Source: JAOPZW01 sp963707695 (GTDB lineage: Bacteria; Actinomycetota; Thermoleophilia; Solirubrobacterales; Solirubrobacteraceae). From it: a stretch of DNA of 64,000 nucleotides. The stretch is taken from positions 1,054,001 to 1,118,000 of the forward strand of contig CAVPQY010000004.1 in NCBI GenBank assembly GCA_963707695.1, read 5' to 3'. Shown here piece by piece: positions 8,438 through 17,120 of the stretch. The translations under genes were made by a program, and so were the position numbers. Each line of letters starts with the position of its first letter. The stretch's first letter is position 1. The notes below the pieces were generated by a model that worked only from the letters and a program-made list of their open reading frames with translations, did no database searches and was not told where the DNA came from.

Positions 8438-8520
8438 CTCACCGACCTGCGATCGCCCGCCTCACCGACCCCCGACCGCCCGCCTCACAGACCCGCGACC
8501 GCCCGCGTCACAGACCCGCG
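8438..8520. repeat. 23-bp tandem repeat, 3.6 copies
   Basis: Units at 8438–8460, 8461–8483, 8484–8506 and a partial copy from 8507, each starting CTCAC or GTCAC. It fills the gap between the pspA start and the stop of the NlpC/P60 gene and runs into that stop. Function unknown. Confidence 0.8.
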
Positions 8521-9140
8521 GGATGACGCGCGCGGAACCCCCGCGTCGCCGTCCGGACGGGTCGCCAGCGGACCCCCCGGCGGCCGCCCGGATCGCCGGC
8601 GGCGCTCGTGTCCAGCCGCAGCCCGGCGACCTGGAGGAAGGCGTGGGAGGCGTTCGCGTAGACCGTCAACCAGGCCCCGCGCCCGCGGCGGCCCCATCGC
8701 TCGAGCGCGGGCGACGCGAGCGGGCGCTGGAGCAGCAGCGCGCCCGCCAGCGCGTAGGACACCGAGCCGGAGCAGTCGTAGGCCGTGTCGTCGAAGCCAC
8801 GCCGGTGGCCGCCGCCCCAGCGGTAGGGCAGCCCGACGATGCGGTTGGCGGCCCAGACGACCTCCTGGACGACGGGCGGCGCGTCGGCCGGCGCCGCGGC
8901 CAGGCCGTCCACCACGCGGCCGCGGACGCCGGCCACGAGGGGCCGGTAGGCGGCGACGTCCTCGGGGGACGGGGTCCCGCCGGAGACCGACGGGGCGGGC
9001 GACGGCCCGGCCTCGGGCACGGGCGCGGGGGCCGGGGCGGTCCCGCCGGTCGGGTCGTCCGCCGCCACGGCGGGGCTCGCCGTCCCGGCGGCCAGGAGCG
9101 CCAGGGCACAGCACGTCGCCACGGGGGCCGTCACGCGCAC
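8508..9140 (-). CDS. NlpC/P60-family cell-wall hydrolase
   Basis: Secreted protein of about 210 aa. The signal peptide reads VTAPVATCCALALLAAG up to SPAVA, then comes a Pro/Ala-rich linker. The peptidase-like domain has catalytic Cys in YDCSGSVSYAL and probable His in NASHAFLQVAG. Such enzymes cut peptide bonds in peptidoglycan. The fold is short and the third polar residue is not clear. The start is uncertain: GTG 9140 and GTG 9134 are both in frame directly before the signal peptide. Confidence 0.78.
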   Translation of the reverse strand: MRVTAPVATCCALALLAAGTASPAVAADDPTGGTAPAPAPVPEAGPSPAPSVSGGTPSPEDVAAYRPLVAGVRGRVVDGLAAAPADAPPVVQEVVWAANRIVGLPYRWGGGHRRGFDDTAYDCSGSVSYALAGALLLQRPLASPALERWGRRGRGAWLTVYANASHAFLQVAGLRLDTSAAGDPGGRRGVRWRPVRTATRGFRARHPAGL

Positions 9141-9249
9141 GGGGACGGCCTTCGACGCCCGCGCGGCGGGACCTCCCGGCCCGCTCTCCGCGCGCCGCCG
9201 CCGCCGGACGAGCCGCGGCGGCACCTCACGCGCCGCGGTCGCGACCACC

Positions 9250-9273
9250 GGCGCACCCGCCGGCGGGTGCGCC
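9250..9273. repeat. Perfect 24-bp GC palindrome upstream of lipoprotein gene
   Basis: Two 12-bp arms meet without a spacer. It ends 12 nt before the TACCGT −10 box at 9286–9291, so it could be an operator, a −35-region element or an extruding hairpin. Confidence 0.5.
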
Positions 9274-9285
9274 GGAGGCGGTCGG

Positions 9286-9291
9286 TACCGT
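9286..9291 (+). promoter_or_regulatory. −10 box TACCGT, leaderless start
   Basis: TANNNT box 9 nt before ATG 9301, no Shine–Dalgarno. Confidence 0.45.
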
Positions 9292-9300
9292 CCCCCGCCG

Positions 9301-10512
9301 ATGGCGCGCCTCCTCGTCCTCCTCGCGACGCTGCTCGCCGCCGGTGCGCTCGCGGCGTGCGGGCGCAGCGACCGCGCCGCCGGCGACAAGGGCGGCACGC
9401 CCGCGATCGGCATCGACAAGGGCGGCGATCCCGCCGAGGCGCCCGCGCTCGGCCCGCCGGTGCTCTTCACGAAGAACACGACCCGGATCGCGGGCGCCGA
9501 CCCCGTCGCCAACGCGGCCGGCGCGTCGCTGGCGGTCTTCCCGTCGCAGTCGACCGGCAGCCGCCCCGGCGTCGTGGCGCTCGCCGACGCCGGCGACTGG
9601 CGCGCGGTCGTCCTCGCCTCCGTCCTGGCCGCCCCGCCCGTGCGGGCGGCGCTGCTGCTCTCGGAGGGCGCGTCGGTGCCCGAGGTCACGAAGGTCGCGC
9701 TCGCGCGCCTGGCCCCGCCGGGCGCGGCGGCGGTCGGGGGCGCGCAGCTCCTGCGCGTCGGCGCCTCGGCGGCACGACCCTCGGGCCTGCGCACCACCGG
9801 CCTCGGCGGCCGCGACGCCGCCGCCCTGGCGCGCGCGGTCGACGCGTTCCAGTCCGCCGCGGCCGGCCGGCCCAGCACCGACGTCCTCGTCGTGGCCGAC
9901 GACCGCCCGGCGCTGGCCATGCCGGCCGCGGCCTGGGCGGCGAAGTCCGGCGACTCCGTCCTCTTCACGGCCCGCGACCGCCTCCCGGCCGACACGCGCC
10001 GGGCCATCGCCGCTCGCCGGGCCCCGCGGATCTTCGTGCTCGGCGGCCCCCGCGCCGTCGCGGCGCCGGTGCTGACGCAGCTGCGGCGCCTCGGCACGGT
10101 GAAGCGCGTCGGCACCGACGACCCGGTGAGCGGCGCGATCGCCTTCGCGCGCCTGAGCGACGGCGGCTTCGGCTGGGGCGCGGTCGACCCGGGCCACGGC
10201 TACGCGCTGGCGCGCGCGGACCGCCCCGCCGACGCCGCGGCCGCCGCGCTGCTGGCCACGCACGGCCAGTACGCCCCGTTGCTGCTGGTGCGCCGCGCAA
10301 CCCCCCTGGACCCGGCGGTCGAGTCCTATCTGCTCGACGTGCAGCCGGGCTACACGAGCGACCCGGTGCGCGCGGTCTACAATCACGGCTGGGTCCTGGG
10401 CGACGAGCGGACCCTCTCGGCCGCGGCGCAGGCGCGCCTCGACGGCATCCTCGAGCCCCAGCCCGTCGCCAGCCAGCAGTCGTCCGCGCCGAGAGGGAGC
10501 AGCAACCCGTGA
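9301..10512 (+). CDS. Cell-wall-binding repeat (CWB2-like) lipoprotein
   Basis: 403-aa exported lipoprotein. A lipobox (LAAGALAACG) with lipidation Cys20 ends the signal peptide. Repeated Rossmann-like blocks follow (VLVVADDRPALAMPAAAWAAK, RIFVLGGPRAVA), resembling the putative cell-wall-binding repeat 2 family, which anchors surface proteins. Parts such as AGADPVANAAG fit that signature. Assignment is by motif only. The stop overlaps the next start (GTGA). Confidence 0.72.
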   Translation: MARLLVLLATLLAAGALAACGRSDRAAGDKGGTPAIGIDKGGDPAEAPALGPPVLFTKNTTRIAGADPVANAAGASLAVFPSQSTGSRPGVVALADAGDWRAVVLASVLAAPPVRAALLLSEGASVPEVTKVALARLAPPGAAAVGGAQLLRVGASAARPSGLRTTGLGGRDAAALARAVDAFQSAAAGRPSTDVLVVADDRPALAMPAAAWAAKSGDSVLFTARDRLPADTRRAIAARRAPRIFVLGGPRAVAAPVLTQLRRLGTVKRVGTDDPVSGAIAFARLSDGGFGWGAVDPGHGYALARADRPADAAAAALLATHGQYAPLLLVRRATPLDPAVESYLLDVQPGYTSDPVRAVYNHGWVLGDERTLSAAAQARLDGILEPQPVASQQSSAPRGSSNP

Positions 10513-10814
10513 GCCAGGCCGAGCACCCCGACCGCCTGCAGCGCCAGGTCACCGTGGAGGACGTGCGGGCGCTCATGGGGGCCTCGACCCCGCACTTCGC
10601 GCTTCAGCTGCGCAACCGCATCGCCCGCCTCGTCGACGACCTCCCCGCCGACCACCCCGCCCGCCGCGAGGGCGAGCGCGAGATCGCCCGCCTGACGCGA
10701 CTGGGGTACGAGGGCGAGGTCCGCGGCGCGGGCGAGGAGCAGCTGCCGCACCTGCCCTCGCTCGCGGCCGAGCACGACGGCGACGGGCTCTCGCCCGGCA
10801 CCCTGCACGGCTGA
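10509..10814 (+). CDS. Conserved hypothetical, 101 aa
   Basis: Not recognised. A charged, helical, soluble protein with a segment TPHFALQLRNRIARLVDD and repeated Arg/Glu-rich helices. No signal peptide. GTG start coupled by a 4-nt overlap to the lipoprotein gene, suggesting a joint role. Nothing in the sequence reveals activity. Confidence 0.65.
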   Translation: MSQAEHPDRLQRQVTVEDVRALMGASTPHFALQLRNRIARLVDDLPADHPARREGEREIARLTRLGYEGEVRGAGEEQLPHLPSLAAEHDGDGLSPGTLHG

Positions 10815-10846
10815 GGGACGGCGGCCCGGCGCCGCGGATCGCCGCG

Positions 10847-12478
10847 CTAGCGCGCGGCGCCGACCTGGCGCTTGGCGGCGTAGAGCGCGTCGTCGGCGTC
10901 GCGCAGGAGCGTCTCGGGGTCGAGCGTCCCCGGCCCCCCCAGGGCGATCCCGAACGACGCGCCCGGCGGCGCGATGCCGCCGAGGTCCAGCGCGGCCAGC
11001 GCGTCCCGCACGCGCTCGGTCGTCCGCGTCGCCTCGGCGCGGCCGCTGCGGTCCAGCAGCAGGGCGAACTCGTCGCCCCCCAGGCGGAAGGCGTGGTCCG
11101 AGCGCCGCAGCACGCGCTGCAGGACGTCGGCCACCGCGACGAGCGCGGCGTCGCCGGCCGCATGGCCGTGGCGGTCGTTGAGGACCTTGAAGTCGTCGAG
11201 GTCGAGCAGCACGAGCGCGAACGGCTGCGCGTAGCGGGAGGCCCGGTAGGCCTCCTCCTCCAGACGGCCCGTGAACGCCCGGCGGTTGCCGAGGCGGGTC
11301 AGCGGGTCGTGGTCGGCCAGGAAGCGCAGCTCCTCGACTGCGCGCGCCGTCACGACGGCGGCCGTCGCCTGGTTCGCGAACAGGCGCAGGGCCTGCAGCC
11401 GCGGGCGCGAGGGCAGCAGGCGGTCCTCGGGCTCGTCGGCCCAGATGAACCCCAGGCGCGAGCCGTCGGCGCGGTGCAGCGGGATGACGAGCCAGTGGTG
11501 GATCCAGGCGCGCGGCCCGCGGCCGTTGCGCGTCGACCGGTAGGCCGGCTGGGCGATGCCAAGGCGCCGGCAGGCCTCGCCGCCCGGGACGAGGTAGCAG
11601 CCCTCCACCTCGAACTCCTCGACGAGCACCCGCTCGAGCAGGACCGGGTCGGCGCCGGGCGACTCGGCCAGCTCCCGCAGCGACCAGCCCACGGCGGCCT
11701 TGGGCACCGCGGTGCCCGAGGCCGGCTCGATGAGCTCGACGGAGACGTTCTGGAACCCGAGCGCGGTGCGGATGCCGGTGCAGACGGCCTGGAGGATCGG
11801 CTCGAGCTCGGTCGTCCCGGTCAGCCGGGCCGAGACCGTGAGGATGTGCTCGAGCGACGTGCGGTGCCGCGTGGCCTCCGCGAGGTCGAGCGCGTCCTGG
11901 ACGGCCTCGGCGGCGTGGGCGGCGAGGGCGGACAGCACCCGCAGCTCCTCGTCGGACGGACGGCGTCCCGACGCGGGCTCGTCGACCGAGAGGAAGCCCA
12001 GCAGACCGCCCAGGTGGTGGCGCAGGGGGACGAAGAGCGCGTCCTCGGGGTGCCACGCCTCCGGGTCGTCGACGGGCTCGAACTCCGGGACGTAGCTCGG
12101 GGTCTCGTCCTGGGACCAGTCGAACTGGTCCCAGGGCAGGAAGAAGCAGCCGTGGCGCTCGAAGGCCGGGTCGAGCAGCGGCGTCCACTGCTCCAGCGTC
12201 CGGCTCGTGCCCAGCAGCGCGTGACGGGCGTCGTCGGAGCCGTGGACGGTCGAGACCAGGAAGTCGTCGAAGGCGGGCCGGTAGAGCGAGATGACGACGG
12301 TGCCGAGCCCCATCGAGTCCGAGATCGTCGCGGCCACCGCCGGGAGCAGGCGGTCGAGGTCGTCGCCCTCGCGCACGAGGCGACCGGCCTCCAGGAGGCC
12401 CGTGAGGCGCGCGATGGTCGCGGCGCGGTCGTCCGTCGACCCCGCCGGCCTCGCGTGCTCGTGCGGCCCCGCCGTCAT
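10847..12478 (-). CDS. Diguanylate cyclase with two GAF domains
   Basis: 543-aa soluble c-di-GMP synthase. Two GAF-type sensor domains fill roughly residues 20–200 and 215–375. The GGDEF domain follows, with intact signature at 467–471. An RxxD inhibitory site (RRSD, 458–461) sits exactly five residues before it, so product feedback is expected. No membrane segment and no EAL domain. Single gene. Confidence 0.93.
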   Translation of the reverse strand: MTAGPHEHARPAGSTDDRAATIARLTGLLEAGRLVREGDDLDRLLPAVAATISDSMGLGTVVISLYRPAFDDFLVSTVHGSDDARHALLGTSRTLEQWTPLLDPAFERHGCFFLPWDQFDWSQDETPSYVPEFEPVDDPEAWHPEDALFVPLRHHLGGLLGFLSVDEPASGRRPSDEELRVLSALAAHAAEAVQDALDLAEATRHRTSLEHILTVSARLTGTTELEPILQAVCTGIRTALGFQNVSVELIEPASGTAVPKAAVGWSLRELAESPGADPVLLERVLVEEFEVEGCYLVPGGEACRRLGIAQPAYRSTRNGRGPRAWIHHWLVIPLHRADGSRLGFIWADEPEDRLLPSRPRLQALRLFANQATAAVVTARAVEELRFLADHDPLTRLGNRRAFTGRLEEEAYRASRYAQPFALVLLDLDDFKVLNDRHGHAAGDAALVAVADVLQRVLRRSDHAFRLGGDEFALLLDRSGRAEATRTTERVRDALAALDLGGIAPPGASFGIALGGPGTLDPETLLRDADDALYAAKRQVGAAR

Positions 12479-12541
12479 GCGGTCTGCATCGGCAGCCCAG
12501 CGGTCGACCTGAAGCGCCGGGGCGACTTCCGGCCCGTCGGC

Positions 12542-12547
12542 TAGCGT
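12542..12547 (+). promoter_or_regulatory. −10 box TAGCGT, leaderless start of xseA
   Basis: TANNNT box 8 nt before ATG 12556. Confidence 0.5.
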
Positions 12548-12555
12548 CCTGTCGG

Positions 12556-13890
12556 ATGGCCGCCGCGCCGCACCCCGATCGCCCGGGAGGGATCCCGGGC
12601 TCGGCCCTCGCCGGGCCGTTCCCCGTGGGCGCCTACGCGGCCAAGCTGCGCGACGAGCTGCGCAAGCGCTCGCGCCTGCAGCTCTTCGGGGAGGTCTGGA
12701 ACCTCTCGCGCAGCCGGGCGCGGGTCTACTTCGAGCTGCGCGACGCCGACGGCGCGCTGCCCTGCGCGATGTGGTGCGACGACTTCGACGCCCTCGGGCC
12801 CCGGGCCGGCGGGGACGGTGCCATCGGCGACGGCGCGCAGGTCGTCGTGGCCGGCGGGCCGGACTACTACCCGGGGTCGCGCACGTCGTCGCCGGCGTTC
12901 TCGTTCCACGTCACCGACCTGCGGCCTGCCGGCGAGGGCGACCTCCTGGCGCAGCTCGAGCTCCTGCGCCGGCGGCTGGGCGCCGAGGGGCTGTTCGCGC
13001 CGCAGAAGGCGCTGCCCCGACCGCGTCTCCCGCGCACGATCGGCGTGGTGACCGGCGAGGGCGGCAAGGCCCGCGACGACGTCCTGGCCGGCCTGCGCCG
13101 CCGCGGCTGGGGCGGCCGCGTCGTCTGGGCGTTCGCCCCGGTGCAGGACCGCCACGCGGCCCCGCGCATCGGCCGCGCGCTCCAGGAGCTCGCCGCCGTC
13201 GAGGCCGTCGAGGTCGTCATCGTGGCGCGCGGCGGCGGGTCGCTGGCCGACCTCTTCTGCTTCTGCGACGAGACCCTGTGCCGGACGGTCGCGCTCCTGC
13301 GCGTCCCCGTCATCGCCTCGGTCGGCCACCACACCGACCGCACGCTGCTCGACGACGTGGCCGCCGTGAGCTGCTCGACGCCGACGCACGCCGCCGAGGA
13401 GGCCGTGCCGGTCGACTGCCGCCAGGCGCGGGCGACCCTGGCCCGCGACACGGGACGGCTCGCCGGCCACGGGCGCCGCGCCGTCCTCGCGCGCGCACGG
13501 CTGCTCGCGCGGCTCTCCCGCGCACCGGCCGAGCACGTCGCCCGCCATCGCCGGGCCCTGCACCAGCACCTGCGCGAGCTGCGCGCCAGCGCGGCCCGGC
13601 GCACGGAGGCCGAGCGCACGCGCACGCAGCGCCGTGCGCTCGTCCTGTCCCGGCAGGCCGGCGCCGGGGCCGGCGCGCGCGCCGCCGCACGGCGGACCGG
13701 GCTGGACTCGCTCGCGCTCGCCGTCGCCGCCCACGACCCCGCGCGCGTCGTCGAGCGCGGCTACGCCGTCGTGGAGGACCGCGCCGGCGGCGTCGTGACG
13801 TCGGCCGCTGCCGCCCGTGCGGCCGGCCGCGTGCGCCTGCGCTTCGCCGACGCCATCGCGGACGCCACCATCGAGGAGGACCCGACGTGA
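12556..13890 (+). CDS. xseA: Exodeoxyribonuclease VII large subunit
   Basis: Catalytic subunit of the processive single-strand exonuclease used in mismatch repair and DNA degradation. 444 aa. An N-terminal OB-fold (LFGEVWNLSRSRARVYFELRD) is followed by the nuclease domain with family motifs IGVVTGEGGKARDD and VVIVARGGGSLADL, then a conserved GHHTDRTLLDDVA stretch and a long Ala/Arg coiled coil. Leaderless start. First gene of xseA–xseB–enolase-like, all coupled by 4-nt overlaps. Confidence 0.93.
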   Translation: MAAAPHPDRPGGIPGSALAGPFPVGAYAAKLRDELRKRSRLQLFGEVWNLSRSRARVYFELRDADGALPCAMWCDDFDALGPRAGGDGAIGDGAQVVVAGGPDYYPGSRTSSPAFSFHVTDLRPAGEGDLLAQLELLRRRLGAEGLFAPQKALPRPRLPRTIGVVTGEGGKARDDVLAGLRRRGWGGRVVWAFAPVQDRHAAPRIGRALQELAAVEAVEVVIVARGGGSLADLFCFCDETLCRTVALLRVPVIASVGHHTDRTLLDDVAAVSCSTPTHAAEEAVPVDCRQARATLARDTGRLAGHGRRAVLARARLLARLSRAPAEHVARHRRALHQHLRELRASAARRTEAERTRTQRRALVLSRQAGAGAGARAAARRTGLDSLALAVAAHDPARVVERGYAVVEDRAGGVVTSAAAARAAGRVRLRFADAIADATIEEDPT

Positions 13891-14129
13891 ACGACGGACC
13901 CACCACCGCCGCCCAGCCGTCCTACGAGGCCGCGACGGAGCGCCTGGAGGCGATCATCCGCCGCCTGGACTCCGGCGAGGCCGGCCTGCGCGAGACCCTC
14001 GACCTCGTCAAGGAGGGCCGCGGCCTCGTCGAGTTCTGCGCCGCCGAGCTCGACGCCGTCAGCCGGGGGCTGGAGGAGCTCCACCTCGACGAGCTCGTCG
14101 CGCGCCTCGAGGGCGGCGCGGCGGCGTGA
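13887..14129 (+). CDS. xseB: Exodeoxyribonuclease VII small subunit
   Basis: 80-aa helical partner of XseA with the family core YEAATERLEAIIRRLDSGE and a second helix ending in LDAVSRGLEEL. GTG start overlaps the xseA stop. Confidence 0.92.
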   Translation: MNDGPTTAAQPSYEAATERLEAIIRRLDSGEAGLRETLDLVKEGRGLVEFCAAELDAVSRGLEELHLDELVARLEGGAAA

Positions 14130-15190
14130 GCCTGTGGGAGCGCCTCGCCGGGCTGCCGCTGGCGATCGAGGACTACGCCCTGGAGCCGCTGCAGCGCGAC
14201 GTCTCGAGCGACTTCACGCGCCAGAGCACGGTCATCCGCCTGCGCGGCGGCGGGCAGGCGGGCGTCGGCGAGGACGTGACGTACGACGGCCCCGACCACG
14301 ACGCGCTCCAGCAGGCGGGTCCGGTCCTGCCGCTGGCGGGCGAGTGGACGCTGGGGTCGTTCGCCGCGCACGTCGGAGGCCTGGACCTGTGGCCGGCGCC
14401 GCCGGCGCGGCCGGCCTCGGTGCAGTACCGCCAGTGGGCCTACGGCTCGGCGGCGGTGGACCTCGCCCTGCGCCAGGCCGGCACGTCGCTGGCGGCGGCG
14501 GTCGGGCGCGAGCCGCGGCCGGTCCGCTACGTCGTCTCGATGCGCCTGGGCGACCCCCCGTCGATGGCGCCGCTGCGCGCGCGCCTGGACCGCTACCCGG
14601 GCCTGCGCTTCAAGCTCGACCCGACGAGCGACTGGACCGACGCGCTCGTGGCCGAGCTCGTGGCCACGGGGGCCGTGGACAGCGTCGACCTCAAGGGCCT
14701 CTACGAGGGCTCGATCGTCGACCAGCCGGCCGACCCGGCGCTCTACCGCCGGGTGGTGGAGGCCTTCCCCGAGGCGTGGATCGAGGACCCGCGCCTGACG
14801 CCCGAGACCGAGCCCGTCCTGCTCCCCCACCGCGACCGCATCACGTGGGACGCGAACATCCACAGCGTCGCCGACATCGAGAGCCTCCCCTTCCCGCCGC
14901 GCATGGTGAACGTCAAGCCCTCCCGCTTCGGCCCGGTCGAGGCGCTCCTGGCGGCCTACGAGCACTGCGAGGCGCGCGCGATCGGCATGTACGGCGGCGG
15001 CCAGTTCGAGCTCGGGCCCGGCCGCGGGCAGATCCAGCTCCTGGCGTCGCTCTTCCACCCTGACGGGCCCAACGACACCGCGCCGGGCGGCTTCAACGAC
15101 CCCGACCCGCCGCCGGGGCTGCCGACCTCGCCGCTCGAGCCGCAGGCCGACGCGACGGGCTTCCGGTGGGGGGACTGGATCGGGCGCTAG
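14126..15190 (+). CDS. Enolase-superfamily protein (muconate-cycloisomerase-like)
   Basis: 354-aa protein. The N-terminal capping domain is followed by a (beta/alpha)8 barrel with candidate metal ligands in WIEDPRL and ITWDANIHS and lysines at FKLDPTSDW and VNVKPSRFG. The C-terminus has GMYGGGQFELGPGRGQI. The substrate cannot be read from the sequence. GTG start overlaps xseB, so it belongs to that operon although no link to DNA repair is obvious. Confidence 0.75.
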   Translation: MSLWERLAGLPLAIEDYALEPLQRDVSSDFTRQSTVIRLRGGGQAGVGEDVTYDGPDHDALQQAGPVLPLAGEWTLGSFAAHVGGLDLWPAPPARPASVQYRQWAYGSAAVDLALRQAGTSLAAAVGREPRPVRYVVSMRLGDPPSMAPLRARLDRYPGLRFKLDPTSDWTDALVAELVATGAVDSVDLKGLYEGSIVDQPADPALYRRVVEAFPEAWIEDPRLTPETEPVLLPHRDRITWDANIHSVADIESLPFPPRMVNVKPSRFGPVEALLAAYEHCEARAIGMYGGGQFELGPGRGQIQLLASLFHPDGPNDTAPGGFNDPDPPPGLPTSPLEPQADATGFRWGDWIGR

Positions 15191-15315
15191 CAGGGTTCGG
15201 TCGGTCTCGCCACCGGTCCGGGACGAACTCCGCGTCGCCCTCCTCGTGGGGCCCGAACGCGCGGGTGAAGGAGGTCGTCGGGGTCGGGGCATGATCGCGC
15301 GCCGCGCGGGGCCCG

Positions 15316-16146
15316 TCAGCTCGCGCCCTGCGCGAGCTCGGCCACGGGCTGCCACTCGTGCCACGTCGCGAGCCGGCGCTCGTAGTCCTGCTCGGCGATG
15401 CCGAGCGGAGCGGTCCCGAAGAAGCACCGCAGCGGGGGCTCCTCGGCGTCGACGATCCGCATCACGGCCGCCGCGGAGGCGGCGGGATCGCCGGCGGAGC
15501 CCGCGCCGCGCGCCCGGCGCTGCCGGGACGCCTCGTGGGCCTCGCGGTAGGCGTCGAGCGGCTCGGCGCGCCGCGCCGACGAGCCACCCCAGTCGGTCGA
15601 GAAGCCGCCCGGCTCGATCAGCGTGACGTGGATGCCGAACCCCTGCACCTCCTGCGCGAGCGACTGGCTGATCCCCTCCAGGGCCCACTTCGACGCGTGG
15701 TACATGCCGATGCCCTGGAAGGCGGAGATGCCGCCGATCGACGAGACCTGCAGGATGTGCCCGCTGCCCTGCTCGCGCAGGAGCGGCAGCGCGGCCTGCG
15801 TGACCCACAGCGCCCCGAAGAGGTTCGTCTCGATCTGGTCGCGCGCCTCCTGCTCGCTGAGCTCCTCGACCATCCCGAACTGCCCGTACCCGGCGTTGTT
15901 GACGACGACGTCGAGCCGCCCGAAGTGCTCGTGCGCCCGGCGCACGGTCTCGAACACCGCCACGCGGTCGGTGACGTCGAGCGCCAGCGGGAGCACCGCG
16001 TCGCCGTGCTCGCGCACCAGGTCGTCGAGGGCGCCGGGGTCGCGCGCCGTCGCCGCGACGCGGTCGCCGCGCTCCAGCGCGGCGACCGTCCACTCCCGCC
16101 CGAAGCCCCGCGACGTCCCGGTGATGAACCACGTCTTGCTCGCCAT
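15316..16146 (-). CDS. SDR-family oxidoreductase
   Basis: 276-aa classical short-chain dehydrogenase. Cofactor motif TGTSRGFG is at residues 9–16, then NNAGYG, catalytic Ser in QVSSIGG, and Tyr/Lys in YHASKWAL. The extended C-terminus resembles the retinol/steroid dehydrogenase-like group. Only 9 nt separate it from the upstream metallo-hydrolase gene, so both may be under the TetR-type regulator at 17121. Confidence 0.9.
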   Translation of the reverse strand: MASKTWFITGTSRGFGREWTVAALERGDRVAATARDPGALDDLVREHGDAVLPLALDVTDRVAVFETVRRAHEHFGRLDVVVNNAGYGQFGMVEELSEQEARDQIETNLFGALWVTQAALPLLREQGSGHILQVSSIGGISAFQGIGMYHASKWALEGISQSLAQEVQGFGIHVTLIEPGGFSTDWGGSSARRAEPLDAYREAHEASRQRRARGAGSAGDPAASAAAVMRIVDAEEPPLRCFFGTAPLGIAEQDYERRLATWHEWQPVAELAQGAS

Positions 16147-16155
16147 GGGCCCACC

Positions 16156-17028
16156 CTAGCCACGGACCGAGGACCGGCCGGCGGGACGCTCGGACGGGCG
16201 CCGAGCCGCTCGGCCGGCCCCGGCCGCGACGATCTCGATCGCCTCGCCGGGGCGGAGGACCGACACCGGCACGCCCCGCTCCGCGGCCGCCGCGACGAAG
16301 CGCCCGGCGGCGTCCGGGACCGGCTCGTAGAGGCCGTCGGCCTCGTAGCCCTCGGCGTGGATCGGGATCGCCAGGCGGGCACCGAGGATCCGGGCGGCGA
16401 TCGCGGCCTGGTCGGGGTCGAGGACGACCGGCAGCGGGCTGGCCGGGCGGCGGTGCGGGAAGCCGACGACCGCGCCGTTGACCGGGACGAGCACCACGTC
16501 GAAGGGGCCGTGGCGGCGGGCCATGCGCCACCAGGCCCCGTGCAGCATCGTGTCGCCGAGGTGCAGGACGCGGACCCCGTCGGCCTCGACGAGCCACGCG
16601 ACCTGCGGGTCGCCGACGCCGTCGGCGGCCGGGAGCGCGGTGAGCGTGAACGGGCCCGCCGTGGCCGACGCCCACGGCGCGAGCCGCCGGCGGTCCAGGC
16701 CTGCGGCCGTCAGCTCGCGGTCGGCCTGGACGAGGGCGAGCTCCTCGAGCTCGTCGCCGTCCCCGGCCGGCGGCTCGAACACGGGCGCGCCGGGCACGAG
16801 GGCCGTCGCGAGCGCCGCGGCGTCGGCGTGGTCGCGGTGCAGGTGCGTGACGAGCCCGGCGACGGCCCTGCCGGCGCGGGCAGGGACCACCTGCGGGAGC
16901 GGCGCCGACGACGCCGGCTCGCCGAGCGGCGCGAACACCGCGCCGGCGTCCTGCAACGGGTCGATCACCACCGTCGCGCCGTCCGCCTCGAGCTCCACCC
17001 CGGCCCAGCCCAGCCACGTCAGTCGCAT
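16156..17028 (-). CDS. MBL-fold metallo-hydrolase
   Basis: 290-aa beta-lactamase-fold protein of the UlaG-like group. The metal motif HLHRDH is complete, with later ligands likely in HLGDTMLHG and PIHAEGY. Substrate unknown. It begins at an ATG with a purine-rich leader (GAGAGGA) and an upstream cgagggcgccctcg palindrome in the 5′ UTR. Divergent from the TetR gene, with the operator in its promoter spacer. Confidence 0.88.
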   Translation of the reverse strand: MRLTWLGWAGVELEADGATVVIDPLQDAGAVFAPLGEPASSAPLPQVVPARAGRAVAGLVTHLHRDHADAAALATALVPGAPVFEPPAGDGDELEELALVQADRELTAAGLDRRRLAPWASATAGPFTLTALPAADGVGDPQVAWLVEADGVRVLHLGDTMLHGAWWRMARRHGPFDVVLVPVNGAVVGFPHRRPASPLPVVLDPDQAAIAARILGARLAIPIHAEGYEADGLYEPVPDAAGRFVAAAAERGVPVSVLRPGEAIEIVAAGAGRAARRPSERPAGRSSVRG

Positions 17029-17081
17029 CGTCCAGTCCTCTCGTCGTCGGCGAGGGCGCCCTCGCGGCGCCGTTCGACCGA

Positions 17082-17113
17082 CTTATACAGAACGATCGTT
17101 CGTCTTGTAAACT
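17082..17113. promoter_or_regulatory. TetR operator and overlapping divergent promoters
   Basis: A perfect 12-bp palindrome, GAACGATCGTTC, lies at 17090–17101. On the minus strand it falls in the 18-nt spacer between TTTACA and TATAAG (17087–17082) of the metallo-hydrolase promoter. On the plus strand TAAACT (17108–17113) precedes GTG 17121 by 7 nt. One bound repressor would block both directions. Confidence 0.7.
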
Positions 17114-17120
17114 GGCAGCC

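Noticed and set aside
8438..8520. Short CRISPR or integration site
   Set aside because: Head-to-tail 23-bp copies without spacers; no cas or integrase gene.
9250..9273. Palindrome as a transcription terminator
   Set aside because: It lies upstream of both flanking divergent starts, so no transcript ends there; operator or DNA structure is more likely.
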